Shown: positions 46,134 to 54,494 of the stretch, in pieces
Numbering within the stretch: position 1 is the first letter of the stretch
How the letters are laid out: every line of letters begins with the position of its first letter
Assembly (NCBI RefSeq): GCF_000472905.1
Contig: NZ_AXAR01000009.1
Location: 62,001 to 126,000 of the forward strand
From: Alicyclobacillus pomorum DSM 14955
GTDB lineage: Bacteria > Bacillota > Bacilli > Alicyclobacillales > Alicyclobacillaceae
Length of the DNA: 64,000 nucleotides
Direction: 5' to 3'
Notes under the pieces: model-generated
What the model was told of the DNA's origin: nothing
Seen by the model: only the letters and a program-made list of their open reading frames with translations
The model's database searches: none
Made by a program: the position numbers and the translations under genes

Positions 46134-46383
46134 TCGTGTGGATTCAGCGGAGAACAAAAGAACAGCACCCGGGATTCTAGCCCACAACCAAAGAAGAGTA
46201 GTCCAAGTGAGTCAATAAACAGAATTATCGAAAATATCTACGCAATCGCTGTAATCAATCATTACAGTATGTCGGCCAACGTATCCTCTGGAATCCACTT
46301 GGATCCTGACATTCGCTGCTCAGAACCCTGGTTGATGTTACATCATTTTCAAACTACACTTACACACACAACTAAATAACGTT
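46134..46383. other. Gene-free stretch upstream of the riboswitch
   Basis: No convincing coding sequence or terminator is visible. A possible short plus-strand reading frame ending at 46379 has no ribosome site. The riboswitch promoter must lie at its right end, but I see no clear hexamers. Confidence 0.4.
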
Positions 46384-46509
46384 TTCGCTGAATCCCGTAA
46401 GGGAACGGGGGAACCAAGTTCTTGGGGTGAATCCAGTTTGGTGAACTGGAAGGACAATCTCTTCGTCCTAATCCGTCAGCTAACTTCGTAAGCGTATAAG
46501 AGAAGAGAG
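46384..46509 (+). promoter_or_regulatory. Cyclic di-AMP riboswitch (ydaO/yuaA type)
   Basis: Almost all conserved blocks of the ydaO/yuaA aptamer are present in order: CGCTGAATCCCG, GGGAACGGGGGAACCAA, TTGGGGTGAATCC, GGACAATCTCTTCGTCC, TAATCCGTCAGCTAAC and TTCGTAAGCGTAT. In known cases c-di-AMP binding switches expression off. The aptamer is followed by a terminator and then a ProP-like transporter, fitting the known control of osmolyte and potassium uptake by c-di-AMP. Confidence 0.95.
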
Positions 46510-46532
46510 TGGATTTATGCGCACTTATCCTG

Positions 46533-46562
46533 ACCCCCGTAGATGGTCTACGGGGGGTTTTT
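46533..46562 (+). terminator. Riboswitch expression-platform terminator
   Basis: CCCCCGTAGA pairs with TCTACGGGGG around TGG, followed by GTTTTTG. It lies 23 bases after the aptamer and 50 before the start of the transporter gene. Confidence 0.9.
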
Positions 46563-46611
46563 GCGCTGGACACCGTTCGTTACCTAAAAAACCACAATAG
46601 GAGGGTGTTTA

Positions 46612-48069
46612 TTGGCGGCGAAAAAACGATTGCGAAGAGACGACATTATGGTTGTGGATCTGCGTGTGGTAAAACAAGCCGTTGTTGGCACCGCAGTCGG
46701 TAATGCCATGGAGTGGTTCGACTTCGGCATCTACTCCTACTTAGCCACAATCATTGGTAAGGTCTTCTTTCCACAATTCACGGGTTCGGCACAACTGCTT
46801 TACAGTCTAGCCACCTTTGCGATTGCCTTTCTCGTGCGCCCAATCGGCGGCATGTTCTTCGGAACCTTGGGGGATCGCATTGGACGTAAAAAAGTCCTCA
46901 CGTTCACACTGCTGCTGATGGCCTTGGCCACACTGAGTATCGGCTTAATCCCTGGATACGCATCCATTGGCGTGGCGGCACCCATTTTGCTCCTGCTCGG
47001 CCGTTTGGTTCAAGGGTTTTCGACGGGAGGCGAGTACGCCGGAGCCATGACGTTTATCGCGGAATCGTCACCGGATAAGCAACGTGGCAGGCTGGCGAGC
47101 GGACTGGAAGTCGGGACACTCGTCGGATACATCTTTGGATCCGGCATCGTCACCCTGCTGACGTTTTGGCTGGGAAATGCAGCTATGTTGCAATGGGGTT
47201 GGCGGATTCCCTTTCTTATCGCGGCACCGTTGGGGCTGATTGGTCTTTACTTGCGAACGCACCTGGAGGAAACCCCTGCATTCGAGAAGATGGAAAAGGT
47301 CCGCGACGAAAGAAAACATGTGGGCATCAAAGAGATCCTATTGTATCACCGGCGCCCCCTGCTGGTTGGCTTGATCCTCGTGTTCTTTTACAACGTGGTG
47401 GACTATATCGTCCTGTCGTATATGCCATCGCACTTAACCGCCGTACTCGGCTATGGTGCCACAAAGGGATTGCTGATGATTTTGATTGTTATGTTTATCA
47501 TGATTCCGATTGTCATCGCGATGGGCTGCATTGGCGACCGCATCAGCGGCAAACGGCTGGTACAGTTGGGACTAATCGGAGTGATTGTACTGTCCATCCC
47601 TTCGTTCTGGCTCATTGACAGCGGCACGAATATCGGCGTATTTTTGGGCCTCATGGTTCTTGCGGTCTTCCTCGCCTCGTTCCAGGGCACGATGCCTGCA
47701 TTACTGCCCTCCCTTTTCTTTACAAATGTCCGTTACGGTGGTCTTGCCATCACGTACAATATTTCAACTTCCTTATTTGGGGGAACGGCTCCGTTGGTTG
47801 TTGCGTGGCTGATGAATCTCACTGCCAACCGCATGGTTCCCGCGTATTACCTGATTTTCGCGTGCGTGATTGGCCTGGTCGTCCTCACGATTTTTGTGAA
47901 GGATACTTCCGGAAGACCACTTCGTGGGTCCCCGCCGGCAGTTGCTAGCGAAGCTGAAATCGCCGAAGCTCTGAAGGAGAACGAGGGCTCGATATGGTGG
48001 CGGGAAGAGCGGAAAGAGATTGAGGAACGAATCAAGGAGGACGGGACAGATGTCGTGAATATGTCCTAA
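46612..48069 (+). CDS. ProP-like MFS transporter (metabolite:proton symporter)
   Basis: A 485-residue symporter of the MHS family, which includes the osmoprotectant transporter ProP. Family motifs: GNAMEWFDFGIYSYLA near residue 30, LVRPIGGMFFGTLGDRIGRK near 75, LGRLVQGFSTGGEYAGAMT near 126, and 12 membrane helices. The C-terminal 45 residues are charged and helical (ALKENEGSIWWREERKEIEE), recalling the regulatory tail of ProP. TTG 46612 is preferred, with TAGGAGGG seven bases upstream; ATG 46648 is an alternative. The c-di-AMP riboswitch argues for proline or betaine-type uptake, though the substrate is inferred. Confidence 0.9.
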   Translation: MAAKKRLRRDDIMVVDLRVVKQAVVGTAVGNAMEWFDFGIYSYLATIIGKVFFPQFTGSAQLLYSLATFAIAFLVRPIGGMFFGTLGDRIGRKKVLTFTLLLMALATLSIGLIPGYASIGVAAPILLLLGRLVQGFSTGGEYAGAMTFIAESSPDKQRGRLASGLEVGTLVGYIFGSGIVTLLTFWLGNAAMLQWGWRIPFLIAAPLGLIGLYLRTHLEETPAFEKMEKVRDERKHVGIKEILLYHRRPLLVGLILVFFYNVVDYIVLSYMPSHLTAVLGYGATKGLLMILIVMFIMIPIVIAMGCIGDRISGKRLVQLGLIGVIVLSIPSFWLIDSGTNIGVFLGLMVLAVFLASFQGTMPALLPSLFFTNVRYGGLAITYNISTSLFGGTAPLVVAWLMNLTANRMVPAYYLIFACVIGLVVLTIFVKDTSGRPLRGSPPAVASEAEIAEALKENEGSIWWREERKEIEERIKEDGTDVVNMS

Positions 48070-48090
48070 CAGGCATGCGACTTTGTGATG

Positions 48091-48125
48091 AACCAGGCAG
48101 GCGGATTGCCTGCCTGGTTCGTTGT
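48091..48125. terminator. Bidirectional terminator
   Basis: AACCAGGCAGGC pairs with GCCTGCCTGGTT around GGATT, between convergent ProP-like and permease genes. Confidence 0.75.
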
Positions 48126-48142
48126 GTATGAGGCCCCACAGG

Positions 48143-49576
48143 TTACAGCGCGGTTGGCTGATGCTGCATCGCTGTCTGTGTTTCTCCTTGCTTTCGTATG
48201 ATGCGTTTTCTCGCAAACAGAAAGTAGTACAGCATAATGATGGCGATGATGGGGACACCTGTGTAGATGGTGATCCGTTGCCCTGGAACAAACCACAGGC
48301 TGACGCCAATCGCCACATTTGCAACAATGCCCAGGATAGGCAACACCGGGAACAGGGGCGTGCGATACGGCAGCTTGCTCACATCACCGCCAGAGCGGAT
48401 GTACTTGTAACGGAACCCGAGTTGAGCCCAGCAGATAATGGCCCAATCGATGACCACCACTAACCCAATCCCCGATAAGATCCAGGTGTACAGCTTGTCC
48501 GGCGACACCATGTATAGCCCTAATCCTGCGACGCCAACGACCATGGTGACAACGACCGCCCGGACGGGCACTTGCCGTTTGCTCAAGCGGCTGAGAAAAC
48601 GAGGTGCCATCCCATCGAGGGACATCGACCACAGCAGGCGTGACGACGCATACGTCCAAGATGACCCCGCAGACAATGCAGATGTGACGACGATAAAATC
48701 CATAATCATGTGGGCGTAGGGGATCCCCGCGACTTGGAAAATCGTTGCAAACGGACTGTCGTTCACACCTGCGGATTGCCAAGGAATAATGCCGACCAAC
48801 ACGACCATCGAAAGCACGTAAAACAGCAGGGTGCGAATACTCGTGGTACGGACAGCACGGGGAACCGAACGCGCTGGGTCGTTACTTTCACCCGCGGCAA
48901 TGCCAATGAGCTCAGTCCCACTGTAGGAGAAACACACGGATACGAGTGCAAACAAGACGGCAGTAAACCCATTCGGGAACAATCCACCGTGGTGTATGTA
49001 GTTTTGCGCTCCTAACGCAGTGTGGCCTGTCCACCCGAATATGACCGCAAGACCGACGAGAGATGCCACGACAATACCGATGACCTTGATGCTGGCGAAC
49101 CAAAATTCCGACTCACCATACACACTGACAGCCATGATGTTGAGCAGCAGGTAAATCGCGAAGAACAACACGTACCATATTCCCAGCGGGACATGTGGGA
49201 AATACTGCTGCAATATCATCGCCGCGGCGAGCCACTCCACAGTAATCGTGATGGCACCGTTCAACCAGTACAACCAAGCACTCAAAAATCCAACGCCTGG
49301 ACTGATGAATTCTTGAGCGTACGTCTTGAACGATCCCGCGACGGGCATAATGGTCGCGAGTTCTCCGAGACACATCATGACGATGCCGACCAGCAACCCG
49401 CCCAAGATATAAGCGAGAACTGCACCTCCGGGACCGGCTTGGTTGATGGTGTACCCGGAGCCGACGAACAACCCGGTTCCGATGACGCCGCCAATCGAGA
49501 TCATGAACATATGGCGGCTTCGCATGCCTCGTTTTAGCCCGGATTCCTTTTTAATAATTTGGTTCAGTTGTTCCAT
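48143..49576 (-). CDS. rocE: Amino acid permease, RocE/RocC-like (APC family)
   Basis: A 477-residue, 12-helix amino acid/proton symporter, closely like B. subtilis RocE, which takes up arginine and ornithine. Motifs: MISIGGVIGTGLFVGSG near residue 26, CLGELATIMPVAGSF near 70, GTELIGIAAGESNDP near 222 and YTGVPIIAIIMLYYF at the end. It has a consensus sigma-54 promoter (49689-49704) and a RocR-type palindrome further upstream, so it belongs to the RocR regulon. ATG 49576 follows AGGGGGTACACACGCC. Confidence 0.93.
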   Translation of the reverse strand: MEQLNQIIKKESGLKRGMRSRHMFMISIGGVIGTGLFVGSGYTINQAGPGGAVLAYILGGLLVGIVMMCLGELATIMPVAGSFKTYAQEFISPGVGFLSAWLYWLNGAITITVEWLAAAMILQQYFPHVPLGIWYVLFFAIYLLLNIMAVSVYGESEFWFASIKVIGIVVASLVGLAVIFGWTGHTALGAQNYIHHGGLFPNGFTAVLFALVSVCFSYSGTELIGIAAGESNDPARSVPRAVRTTSIRTLLFYVLSMVVLVGIIPWQSAGVNDSPFATIFQVAGIPYAHMIMDFIVVTSALSAGSSWTYASSRLLWSMSLDGMAPRFLSRLSKRQVPVRAVVVTMVVGVAGLGLYMVSPDKLYTWILSGIGLVVVIDWAIICWAQLGFRYKYIRSGGDVSKLPYRTPLFPVLPILGIVANVAIGVSLWFVPGQRITIYTGVPIIAIIMLYYFLFARKRIIRKQGETQTAMQHQPTAL

Positions 49577-49688
49577 GGCGTGTGTACCCCCTGTCTACTG
49601 TCAGAAGCTGTTCGCATCTGTATGGAACATTTGTAGGTTCTGAAAATACCGGTTTGTAACCGTTTTCTCGGTTGAACATACGACTTGC

Positions 49689-49704
49689 AGCAAGATTCGT
49701 GCCA
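49689..49704 (-). promoter_or_regulatory. Sigma-54 (SigL) promoter of the permease gene
   Basis: Minus-strand TGGCACGAATCTTGCT matches the -24/-12 consensus TGGCACG-N4-TTGCW at every position. Transcription would begin near 49678, about 100 bases before the permease start. Confidence 0.92.
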
Positions 49705-49822
49705 ACATCGCAATAGATCTCGAAATTTGTAATCTTCTATCGCAACCATAAGCATACTACATCTCCTTCGTAGTGGATAGGAGATGATTTGGACGAACTT
49801 CCATGGATTGTGTGTCGACAAA

Positions 49823-49853
49823 GCAAAAATTCCGCCAAATTCATCGGCGGAAT
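49823..49853 (-). terminator. Intrinsic terminator of rocR
   Basis: Minus strand ATTCCGCCG pairs with TGGCGGAAT around a seven-base loop, followed by TTTTGCTTTG. It lies about 80 bases after the rocR stop. Confidence 0.7.
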
Positions 49854-49880
49854 GCAAAAATCGTTTGCATATCGTTTGCA
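49853..49880. promoter_or_regulatory. RocR-type upstream activating site for the permease
   Basis: TGCAAA-AATCG-TTTGCA (49853-49869), plus an extra half-site TTTGCA at 49875-49880. The same TGCAAA-N5-TTTGCA occurs twice before rocA. Its centre is about 183 bases upstream of the predicted permease start site, normal for a sigma-54 enhancer. Confidence 0.75.
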
Positions 49881-49934
49881 CATCAGACTGTATCATGAAT
49901 CCTCTTTGCAGGAGGGGAGGTTGTTATGGTGTCT

Positions 49935-51350
49935 TCACTTTTGGATGTCGAACTTGCGCAATCGGTATTGTAAGCTCTGGCGACTGATACCCATCTCGCG
50001 CGCTGCAGCCGAAATATTTCCATCATGTTTGGCGAGGATTTTCTGTATATACGTTCGTTCGTAATCATCGAGTTGATTCTGCAACCGCTTGGTTTGCCGG
50101 ACGCCTGACGGGCTTGTCGGGTCGCTGCCGTCTGCGTGTAACTCCGTTTCATCCAGTGAATTCATCTTCCAGCGCATATGAAACGGCAGATTCACAACTT
50201 CGATGTCGGAGTAATCTGTCGCCATGTTCATTGCGCCCTCAATGGTATGTTCCAGTTCTCGTACGTTCCCCGGCCACGGATAGGACAAAAAGTACTTCAT
50301 GACATCTTCAGACACGCCGGACACGTGCATGTGAAACAGCTGATTGTACTTTTCCACGAAAAACTGGGTTAAGAGAGGGATATCCTCTCGGCGCTCCCGG
50401 AGGGGTGGGAGAAACAGGGTGACCACGCTTAGACGGTAGTACAAGTCTTTGCGGAGCCGCCCACCCGCGACAGCGTCCAAAGGGTCTTCGTTTATGGTTG
50501 CAATGATTCGCACGTCCACGCTTCTGTCCTTTGTATCTCCCAAGCGACGTACCGTTTTTTCCTGGAGACATCGGAGAAGCTTCGCTTGCAGCCCCAAACT
50601 CAACGAATTCAATTCATCGAGTAACAGCGTGCCGCCATCGGCCTGTTCCAACAAGCCCGGACGGTCAATGGCTCCTGTAAACGCGCCTTTGGTGGTGCCG
50701 AAGAGGATGCCTTCAATGAGTGACTCGGGAAGCGCAGCGCAGTTCTGAGAAACAAAGGGAGCCCCAGACCTTGGACTGCCGTTGTGGATACTCTGTGCGA
50801 CCAACTCTTTTCCGGTGCCGGTTTCACCGACAATCAGAACCGAAGAATTCGTTCGCGCCGCTCGCTTCGCGTGCTCCAATACTTCGTGTAAGGCATCGCT
50901 TTCGCCAATGATGCTGTCAAATGTGTATCGGGTATCGCCGCGTTTCAGAATGTTTTCCTGAATGCGCTCCATCTTTGTAATATCCCGGGCGATTTCAACC
51001 GCTCCCAGCACGTCCCCATCGATGACAATCGGAATGGTGTTGTTCACGGTGGTAATTTCTTTGCCTTTCACGTTGAAATACGTCTGTTTGACGTTTTCCG
51101 TCGCTTGTCCGGTGTGCAGCGCGTGAAGTAGCGTGCTGTGCCCCTCTTCAGGGAACTTGAACACGTCGAGGACGTCTTTGTTCAAGACATCCGACTTTGC
51201 CATGCCCTCCATTTCAGCCATTTTGCGGTTATAAATGACGGTCTTGCCCGTCTTGTCGATGACGTGGACCCCCTCGTCGAGTTGATCCAGCAGAAATTCA
51301 TACATGTTGAACAACTCATCGAGTTTCCACCGGCCACTCGGATTATCCAT
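49935..51350 (-). CDS. rocR: Sigma-54-dependent activator RocR
   Basis: A 471-residue enhancer-binding protein. The N-terminal PAS sensor (about 14-125) reads LDEGVHVIDKTGKTVIYNRK; the central AAA+ domain (about 145-385) has Walker A GETGTGKE, the sigma-54-contact loop KGAFTGAID, Walker B GGTLLLDELNS and an arginine finger region RLRKDLYYRL; the Fis-type helix-turn-helix ends the protein (NISAAAREMGISRQSLQYRL). Overall it is very like B. subtilis RocR, which answers to ornithine or citrulline. It lies between and opposite to the two target units, the permease downstream and rocA-rocD-rocG divergent. Confidence 0.95.
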   Translation of the reverse strand: MDNPSGRWKLDELFNMYEFLLDQLDEGVHVIDKTGKTVIYNRKMAEMEGMAKSDVLNKDVLDVFKFPEEGHSTLLHALHTGQATENVKQTYFNVKGKEITTVNNTIPIVIDGDVLGAVEIARDITKMERIQENILKRGDTRYTFDSIIGESDALHEVLEHAKRAARTNSSVLIVGETGTGKELVAQSIHNGSPRSGAPFVSQNCAALPESLIEGILFGTTKGAFTGAIDRPGLLEQADGGTLLLDELNSLSLGLQAKLLRCLQEKTVRRLGDTKDRSVDVRIIATINEDPLDAVAGGRLRKDLYYRLSVVTLFLPPLRERREDIPLLTQFFVEKYNQLFHMHVSGVSEDVMKYFLSYPWPGNVRELEHTIEGAMNMATDYSDIEVVNLPFHMRWKMNSLDETELHADGSDPTSPSGVRQTKRLQNQLDDYERTYIQKILAKHDGNISAAAREMGISRQSLQYRLRKFDIQK

Positions 51351-51401
51351 TCCATCTCCACCTCAATTTGTTCCAACGGATGACGGCGTTCCAATGGCCT
51401 C

Positions 51402-51430
51402 ATGGTACAACGCGACCGGACGTTATGCAA
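51402..51430 (-). promoter_or_regulatory. Sigma-A-like promoter of rocR
   Basis: Minus strand TTGCAT (plus 51425-51430) and TACCAT (plus 51402-51407), spacer 17 bp. The -35 lies inside the first RocR palindrome, so RocR could repress its own gene. Confidence 0.5.
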
Positions 51431-51487
51431 ATTAATTTTGCACCTGCAACAAACAACGGCACTTGATTTGTGCAAATTTCTTTTGCA
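51426..51487 (+). promoter_or_regulatory. Two RocR-type upstream activating sites before rocA
   Basis: TGCAAA-TTAAT-TTTGCA at 51426-51442 and TGCAAA-TTTCT-TTTGCA at 51471-51487, centres 45 bp apart. They match the palindrome at 49853. RocR in B. subtilis also binds paired sites upstream of rocA. Confidence 0.8.
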
Positions 51488-51506
51488 TCATTTAGAATCA
51501 TACGCT

Positions 51507-51520
51507 TGAAAACGCTTTAT
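51507..51520 (+). promoter_or_regulatory. Possible CcpA cre site before rocA
   Basis: TGAAAACGCTTTAT matches the cre consensus TGWAARCGYTWNCW except for A in place of C near the end. It lies 67 bases before rocA, between the RocR sites and the start codon, and would give carbon catabolite repression. Confidence 0.45.
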
Positions 51521-51586
51521 TGATGCGCCATGCATGTTGGGACGTTTTGTTCAGCAAGCATGATGAACTCATAAGGAGGCTTTCCC

Positions 51587-53137
51587 ATGATTCCGTACAG
51601 TCCGGAACCCCTCGTCGACTTCTCAGTCCAAGCCAATCTCGACGCATTCAACGCTGCACTTGAAAAAGTCACGCGTGAGCTTGGCAAGACGTATCCGCTC
51701 GTGATTGGTGGAGAAGAAATCTTCACAGACCGCCTGCTGGATTCATATAATCCGTCCAACCGCAGTGAAATTGTGGGGCGTGTATCCAAAGCAAGCCAGG
51801 CTGACGTGGATCGGGCTTTTCAAGTGGCAACGGAGACGTTCAAAACCTGGTCCCGCGTACCTGCAGAACAACGTACCGGTTACCTTTTCAAAGCGGCGGC
51901 CATCATTCGCCGCAGAAAACATGAATTCTCGTCGTGGTTGCTGTTGGAGTCAGGAAAAAGCCGGGCCGAAGCGGACGCAGATACTGCAGAATGTATCGAC
52001 TTTTTGGAGTACTACGGTCGGCAAATGATTGCCCTTGCGGAGCGCGGCAAACACACGCTCGTTCCCCTGCCGGGTGAAGACAACCAAATGCATTACATTC
52101 CACTTGGTGTGGGCGTCGTTATTCCACCCTGGAATTTCCCACTGGCCATCATGGGCGGTATGACGGCCGCTGCGATTGTTGCAGGGAACACGGTACTCTT
52201 AAAACCGGCAAGTCCAACGCCTGTCATCGCGTACAAGTTCCTTGAGGTGTTGAAGGAAGTAGGACTGCCAGATGGCGTTGTCAACTTCGTGCCGGGCGAT
52301 CCGCAAGAAATCGGCGACTACATGGTTGACCACAGGTTGACTCGGTTTGTGACGTTCACCGGGTCGCGCGACGTGGGTCTTCGCATCAATGAGCGAGCTG
52401 CCAAGAGAGCGCCGGGGCAGCTTTGGATCAAACGCGTGATTGCTGAAATGGGTGGAAAGGATGCCATTATCGTCGACGAATCCGCAGACCTTGAGTTGGC
52501 TGCCAAAAACATCGTTGCTTCGGCATTCGGGTTCTGCGGCCAGAAGTGTTCGGCGTGCTCGCGCGTCATCGCACATGAAGCCGTGTACGATGAACTGCTC
52601 CAGCGAGTGGTTGAACTGACCAAGGAATTGAAAGTCGGCGACGTCAGAGACGCCGGGAATTACATGGGCCCTGTCATTGACGAAAAGGCCTATAAGAAGA
52701 TCACGGAGTACATTCAGATTGGGAAACAAGAAGGCAAGTTGATGTGCGGCGGTGAAGCGACGGAAACGCCGGGATACTTCATTCAGCCGACCATCTTCGC
52801 TGACGTTGCGCCGACTGCCCGCATTTCTCAAGAAGAAATCTTTGGTCCTGTCGTCGCGTTCACGAAAGTGAAGAGCTTTGACGAAGCCATTGCGGTCGCA
52901 AACAACACTGAGTTTGGTTTGACCGGTTCTGTGTTCACGCGCAACCGCCAGCACATTGAACAGGCGAGAGCAGAGTTCCACGTCGGGAATCTCTACTTCA
53001 ACCGCAAGTCCACCGGCGCGATTGTGGGTGTGCATCCCTTTGGCGGATTCAACATGTCAGGTACGGATTCCAAAGCCGGCGGTCCAGACTATTTGCTTCT
53101 GTTCACGCAACCGAAGGTAAGTTCTGAAGTGCTGTAA
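51587..53137 (+). CDS. rocA: L-glutamate gamma-semialdehyde dehydrogenase (1-pyrroline-5-carboxylate dehydrogenase)
   Basis: Oxidises glutamate semialdehyde to glutamate with NAD in arginine, ornithine and proline breakdown. 516 residues, the length of the RocA/PutC family. The NAD fold motif [17 protein letters not shown] is near residue 182; the catalytic glutamate is in [10 protein letters not shown] near 286 and the catalytic cysteine in [13 protein letters not shown] near 320. ATG 51587 follows AAGGAGG. First gene of the roc operon. Confidence 0.96.
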   Translation: MIPYSPEPLVDFSVQANLDAFNAALEKVTRELGKTYPLVIGGEEIFTDRLLDSYNPSNRSEIVGRVSKASQADVDRAFQVATETFKTWSRVPAEQRTGYLFKAAAIIRRRKHEFSSWLLLESGKSRAEADADTAECIDFLEYYGRQMIALAERGKHTLVPLPGEDNQMHYIPLGVGVVIPPWNFPLAIMGGMTAAAIVAGNTVLLKPASPTPVIAYKFLEVLKEVGLPDGVVNFVPGDPQEIGDYMVDHRLTRFVTFTGSRDVGLRINERAAKRAPGQLWIKRVIAEMGGKDAIIVDESADLELAAKNIVASAFGFCGQKCSACSRVIAHEAVYDELLQRVVELTKELKVGDVRDAGNYMGPVIDEKAYKKITEYIQIGKQEGKLMCGGEATETPGYFIQPTIFADVAPTARISQEEIFGPVVAFTKVKSFDEAIAVANNTEFGLTGSVFTRNRQHIEQARAEFHVGNLYFNRKSTGAIVGVHPFGGFNMSGTDSKAGGPDYLLLFTQPKVSSEVL

Positions 53138-53165
53138 GCACACATGTTGCGCGAGATTCACCCGG

Positions 53166-53210
53166 GCGATTTGCAAACTCGCGACGAACCACGCGAGTTT
53201 TGCAAATCGC
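53166..53210. repeat. Long hairpin between rocA and rocD
   Basis: GCGATTTGCAAACTCGCG (53166-53183) pairs with CGCGAGTTTTGCAAATCGC (53192-53210) around eight bases, with a single bulge. No T tract follows. It may attenuate or stabilise the operon RNA; it shares GCGATTTGCAAA with a palindrome at 59858. Confidence 0.6.
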
Positions 53211-53237
53211 TCATCCACCAAAGGAGGATGGAGCACC

Positions 53238-54434
53238 ATGACGACCACGTTGTCTATGATTCATCTCGAAGAAGAGTACGGTGCGAAAAACTATCACCCG
53301 TTGCCGATTGTATTGTCGAAGGCAGAAGGTGTTTGGGTAGAAGATCCCGACGGGAACAAGTACATGGATATGCTGAGTGCATATTCGGCGTTGAACCAGG
53401 GACACCGACACCCGAAAATCATTCAGGCACTCAAAGACCAAGCGGACAAAATTACGCTGACGTCTCGTGCTTTCCACAACGACAAACTCGGACTTCTCTA
53501 CGAGAAGCTCGCGAAATTGACGAAAAAGAACATGGTTCTTCCGATGAACACGGGCGCCGAGGCCGTCGAAACCGCCATCAAAGCCATTCGCCGCTGGGCG
53601 TACGACGTGAAGGGCGTTCCCGACAATCAGGCGGAGATCATTGTGGCTACAGGGAACTTCCACGGGCGGACGACGACCGTGATCTCCTTCTCATCGGACG
53701 AAGAATACCGCCGAGGTTTTGGTCCGCTGACCCCGGGATTCCGAATTATCCCTTATGGAGACATCGAGGCTTTGAAACAAGCCATCACTCCGAACACAGC
53801 GGCCTTTTTGGTAGAGCCCATTCAAGGGGAGGCGGGCATTATCATTCCGCCAAAAGGCTTCCTGAAGGCGGCGTACGATCTTTGCAAAGAGAACCACGTA
53901 CTGTTTGTAGCGGACGAAATTCAAACCGGCCTTGGTCGAACCGGAAAAATGTTCGCGTGTGACTGGGAAGACGTTCTCCCGGACGTGTACATCATTGGGA
54001 AGGCGCTGGGGGGCGGCGTATTTCCTGTCTCCGCCGTCGCGGCAGACCGTGAAATTCTCGGTGTCTTCGAGCCAGGTTCCCACGGTTCAACCTTTGGTGG
54101 GAACCCACTCGGAAGTGCAGTCGCCATTGCTGCACTGGAGGTCATCGAAGAGGAAAAGCTGGCGGATCGTTCACGTGAATTGGGAGAATACTTCCTCGGG
54201 CGTCTGTTGACGTTGAAGAACCCTGTGATTAAAGAAATTCGGGGACGCGGTTTGTTCATCGGCGTCGAATTGACGACCAAAGCGCGTCCATACTGTGAAC
54301 GGCTCAAGGACCTCGGACTGCTGTGCAAAGAAACGCACGAAAATACCATCCGTTTTGCGCCGCCGCTCGTGATTACCAAGGATGAGTTGGATTGGGCGTT
54401 TGAACGAGTCGAGAAAGTGTTCCAAGAATCCTGA
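53238..54434 (+). CDS. rocD: Ornithine aminotransferase
   Basis: PLP enzyme converting ornithine and 2-oxoglutarate to glutamate semialdehyde and glutamate. 398 residues. The motifs [17 protein letters not shown] and [16 protein letters not shown] are present, and the PLP lysine is in [16 protein letters not shown] near residue 256. ATG 53238 follows AAAGGAGGATGG. It lies 100 bases after rocA, with the hairpin between, and 60 before rocG. Confidence 0.96.
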   Translation: MTTTLSMIHLEEEYGAKNYHPLPIVLSKAEGVWVEDPDGNKYMDMLSAYSALNQGHRHPKIIQALKDQADKITLTSRAFHNDKLGLLYEKLAKLTKKNMVLPMNTGAEAVETAIKAIRRWAYDVKGVPDNQAEIIVATGNFHGRTTTVISFSSDEEYRRGFGPLTPGFRIIPYGDIEALKQAITPNTAAFLVEPIQGEAGIIIPPKGFLKAAYDLCKENHVLFVADEIQTGLGRTGKMFACDWEDVLPDVYIIGKALGGGVFPVSAVAADREILGVFEPGSHGSTFGGNPLGSAVAIAALEVIEEEKLADRSRELGEYFLGRLLTLKNPVIKEIRGRGLFIGVELTTKARPYCERLKDLGLLCKETHENTIRFAPPLVITKDELDWAFERVEKVFQES

Positions 54435-54494
54435 GACGAAGTTGCAATCGCCGGAATGAACATCGTTTCAAATGACCTTCATCGAGGTGGAACC

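Noticed and set aside
51466-51482. Sigma-54 promoter GGCACTTGATTTGTGC before rocA
   Set aside because: The GG and GC elements are two bases too far apart and the -12 part overlaps a RocR palindrome.
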